The notes under the pieces: generated by a model | Seen by the model: the letters and a program-made list of their open reading frames with translations, nothing else | Database searches by the model: none | What the model was told of the DNA's origin: nothing | Origin: Lindgomyces ingoldianus | Taxonomy: Eukaryota; Ascomycota; Dothideomycetes; Pleosporales; Lindgomycetaceae | DNA length: 33,136 nt | Assembly: GCF_010093535.1 (NCBI RefSeq) | Contig: NW_022985169.1 | Location: 1,387,527-1,420,662, forward strand | Reading direction: 5' to 3' | Part shown: positions 31,512 through 33,136 of the stretch, one piece after another | Numbering within the stretch: the first letter of the stretch is position 1 | Layout of the letters: the number at the start of each line of letters is the position of its first letter | Program-made: the position numbers and the translations under genes

Positions 31512-32996
31512 ATGTACTTTATAGACAAGTTACTTACACACCTAAGTTGCTTACTTTTGCTAAGACCCTACTATACTACTTTTCTTACACTAATGCATTT
31601 TTAACAACACTACTTAAACATGTTAAAGAAATGTTAGATGTAGCTTATGCTTTAAACTTTTAAATAAAATATAACACTTTCTAAGCAACACACTGCAGCT
31701 ATTTATAAGGTCTTTTAAAAGATAATAAGTAACTAACACGCTAGATAACCTTTCTAAGCTAATTATATAGCTAACTTATAAAAGCTAGATAATAATAAAA
31801 AGTAGGTAATTATTTAGCATATACTTAAGCTAAATGCGTAAGGATTTCCCCCTAGCTAGTAGCTATAGCTAATATAGCTAATTCTTTACACGCTAAGCAT
31901 AATATAGGCTATATTAGCATAAACTAGCTTAATATATTTATTAAGTGTTACTTAAAGCTTAAAGTAAAGTTTAAGTATAACTATAACTATAAAAAAGCTT
32001 TTTATAAAAATCTTATAGTAATTTAAGGCTAGTTTAACTTTATAAAAAATATTAAAGCTAAGTATAGCATTTAAAATAATAATATATATAACTTTAATAA
32101 CATAGAGTTTATAATAAGCTAAATATCTACTAGAGCAGTTGTTATAAGTTTAGAAAAATAAGAACAGCTAAAAGCAGTCTAGCTAAGTAACTAGAAGTAG
32201 ATAACAGCTATCTAGAGCATTAATGCTAAAAAGTAGGCTATTTTACTTTTTATTATTTTCTAAAGTAGCAACTACTTTTTAAACTAGTATAAAAAAATCT
32301 ACTTTAAAATTAAGTTATTATAATCTCTAAGTGTAGCTAGACTACTAATTAGCTTAGTCTAGACTAGTTAAAGCACTTTAATGTGCATATAAAAAAGTGT
32401 ACTATTAGCAGCTACTGTCTGCTAGTTATTAATAGCTATAAAAGCTATAACTTACTTTATTTCTAGTAATACTATAAAAATAATAAAATTATTACTATTT
32501 ATATACTTTTTTACTTATTACACTTTTTATAGCTACTTAATGTAGGTTGTTTTACTTTCTTAAAAAAGGCATATAAGCTAGTGTTAGTGTAATAAAAAAT
32601 TACTAAGCTTTAAGCAGCTAATAAGGCTACTATGTAATATAAATTATATAAAAAAAGTAAATTAAGGTAAAAAAGACTTTAATAATTTAAGAAGGCTTAC
32701 ACTTAATAGCTCTAAAGAAGTTTAAAGCGCGTAGTAACAGGAAGAAGGCAAAGAAGCAGGTGCAAGCTAAAGTAGGTAAGGTATCCTAAAGGCGCTGCAA
32801 ACAGTGCAATTAGACTAAGCATAACACATAAATATGTAAGCAAGAAGTAGAAGTAGTATCTAAATAATATTCTAGGCTGTACTGTACTATATAGTGCCAG
32901 AGCAGGTTGTTATGGGCCATAATAGAGTTTGTTAGAGTAAGTTCTTAGCAAAAGTAAGCGACTCAGGTGTGTGAGCAACTCGCCCGTGAAGTACGT
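31512..32996 (+). mobile_element. Second RIP-degraded DNA transposon with 54-bp inverted repeats
   Basis: Inverted repeats at 31512-31565 and 32943-32996, flanked by TA (31510-31511 and 32997-32998). The copies differ at about ten positions, all C/T or G/A, with the left copy the more mutated one. The interior is AT-rich with stops in all frames. Near the right end on the plus strand a lysine-rich stretch is followed by a C-x2-C-x4-H-x4-C zinc knuckle (32796-32837) broken by two stop codons. Tc1/mariner-type target duplication and size (1485 bp) suggest a Fot/pogo-like element; the DDE motif itself is no longer readable to me. Confidence 0.75.
32700..32870 (+). pseudogene. Transposase C-terminal remnant with broken CCHC zinc knuckle
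   Basis: The frame reads RKKAKKQVQAK, then the spaced residues C-K-Q-C, H and C of a zinc knuckle with stops replacing two residues in between, then a Glu/Val-rich end. Such basic-plus-knuckle tails occur at the end of some fungal Fot/pogo-type transposases. The rest of the enzyme upstream is too eroded to read. Confidence 0.5.
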
Positions 32997-33060
32997 TATT
33001 ATAAGTAAATACTATTATTGTCCGTACGCAGCAGCAGCGTCGCGGCCTGGATACGAGCGA

Positions 33061-33110
33061 TCGCGCACGAGCAGGACCACGTATCTATGTCACATGATGC
33101 TCGTGCGCGA
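33061..33110. repeat. 13-bp perfect inverted repeat with flanking direct repeat
   Basis: TCGCGCACGAGCA (33061-33073) and its reverse complement (33098-33110) surround 24 bp. CGTGCGCGAAC occurs at 33102-33112 and again at 33116-33126. This lies in the GC-rich DNA just outside the second transposon and may be the edge of another element that continues beyond the window. Confidence 0.6.
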
Positions 33111-33136
33111 ACCTCCGTGCGCGAACATCTAGATAT

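Overview
The window comes from a filamentous ascomycete (Pezizomycotina). Introns are short (about 44-77 bp) with GT...CTAAC/CTGAC...AG signals. The gene set is fungal: a Pth11-like rhodopsin-domain protein, She9/Mdm33, an atypical hexokinase, a fungal-type GILT and a NACHT-ankyrin NLR. AT-rich tracts carry the C-to-T/G-to-A and stop-codon signature of repeat-induced point mutation (RIP). I cannot name the species.

Region 1 (1-5836) is the most interesting. On the minus strand an NLR (NACHT plus ankyrin repeats, 3' end outside the window) starts at 2575. Divergently, about 0.3 kb away, an alpha/beta-hydrolase of the SesB type starts at 2888. The first exon of the NLR (35 residues) and the last exon of the hydrolase (43 residues) share a short motif with the core NRGVV. 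This is the layout of fungal amyloid-signalling receptor/effector pairs that control regulated cell death. The hydrolase gene has been split by a 1769-bp Fot/pogo-type DNA transposon (3007-4775) that sits exactly in a TA dinucleotide, has 23-bp terminal inverted repeats and is heavily RIP-mutated. The flanking hydrolase exons look intact, and the transposon end supplies an in-frame ATG.

Region 2 (5837-7725) has no visible gene and some transposon-like, AT-rich relics.

Region 3 (7726-28571) is a conserved, gene-dense block: the splicing helicase Prp22 (-), a small unknown protein (+), a zinc alcohol dehydrogenase (-), a cysteine-rich single-pass surface protein (-), an atypical hexokinase (-), a GILT-family thiol reductase (+), a NECAP endocytic protein (-), a HAD phosphatase (-), She9/Mdm33 (+) and a seven-helix rhodopsin-domain protein (+). 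Most are housekeeping genes with no common pathway. Several share divergent promoters (Prp22/small protein, hexokinase/GILT, HAD/She9).

Region 4 (28572-33136) grades into an AT-rich, RIP-degraded repeat block. It holds a broken 89-codon reading frame and a second DNA transposon (31512-32996) with 54-bp inverted repeats that differ only by transitions, and it ends in a short GC-rich segment with a 13-bp inverted repeat.
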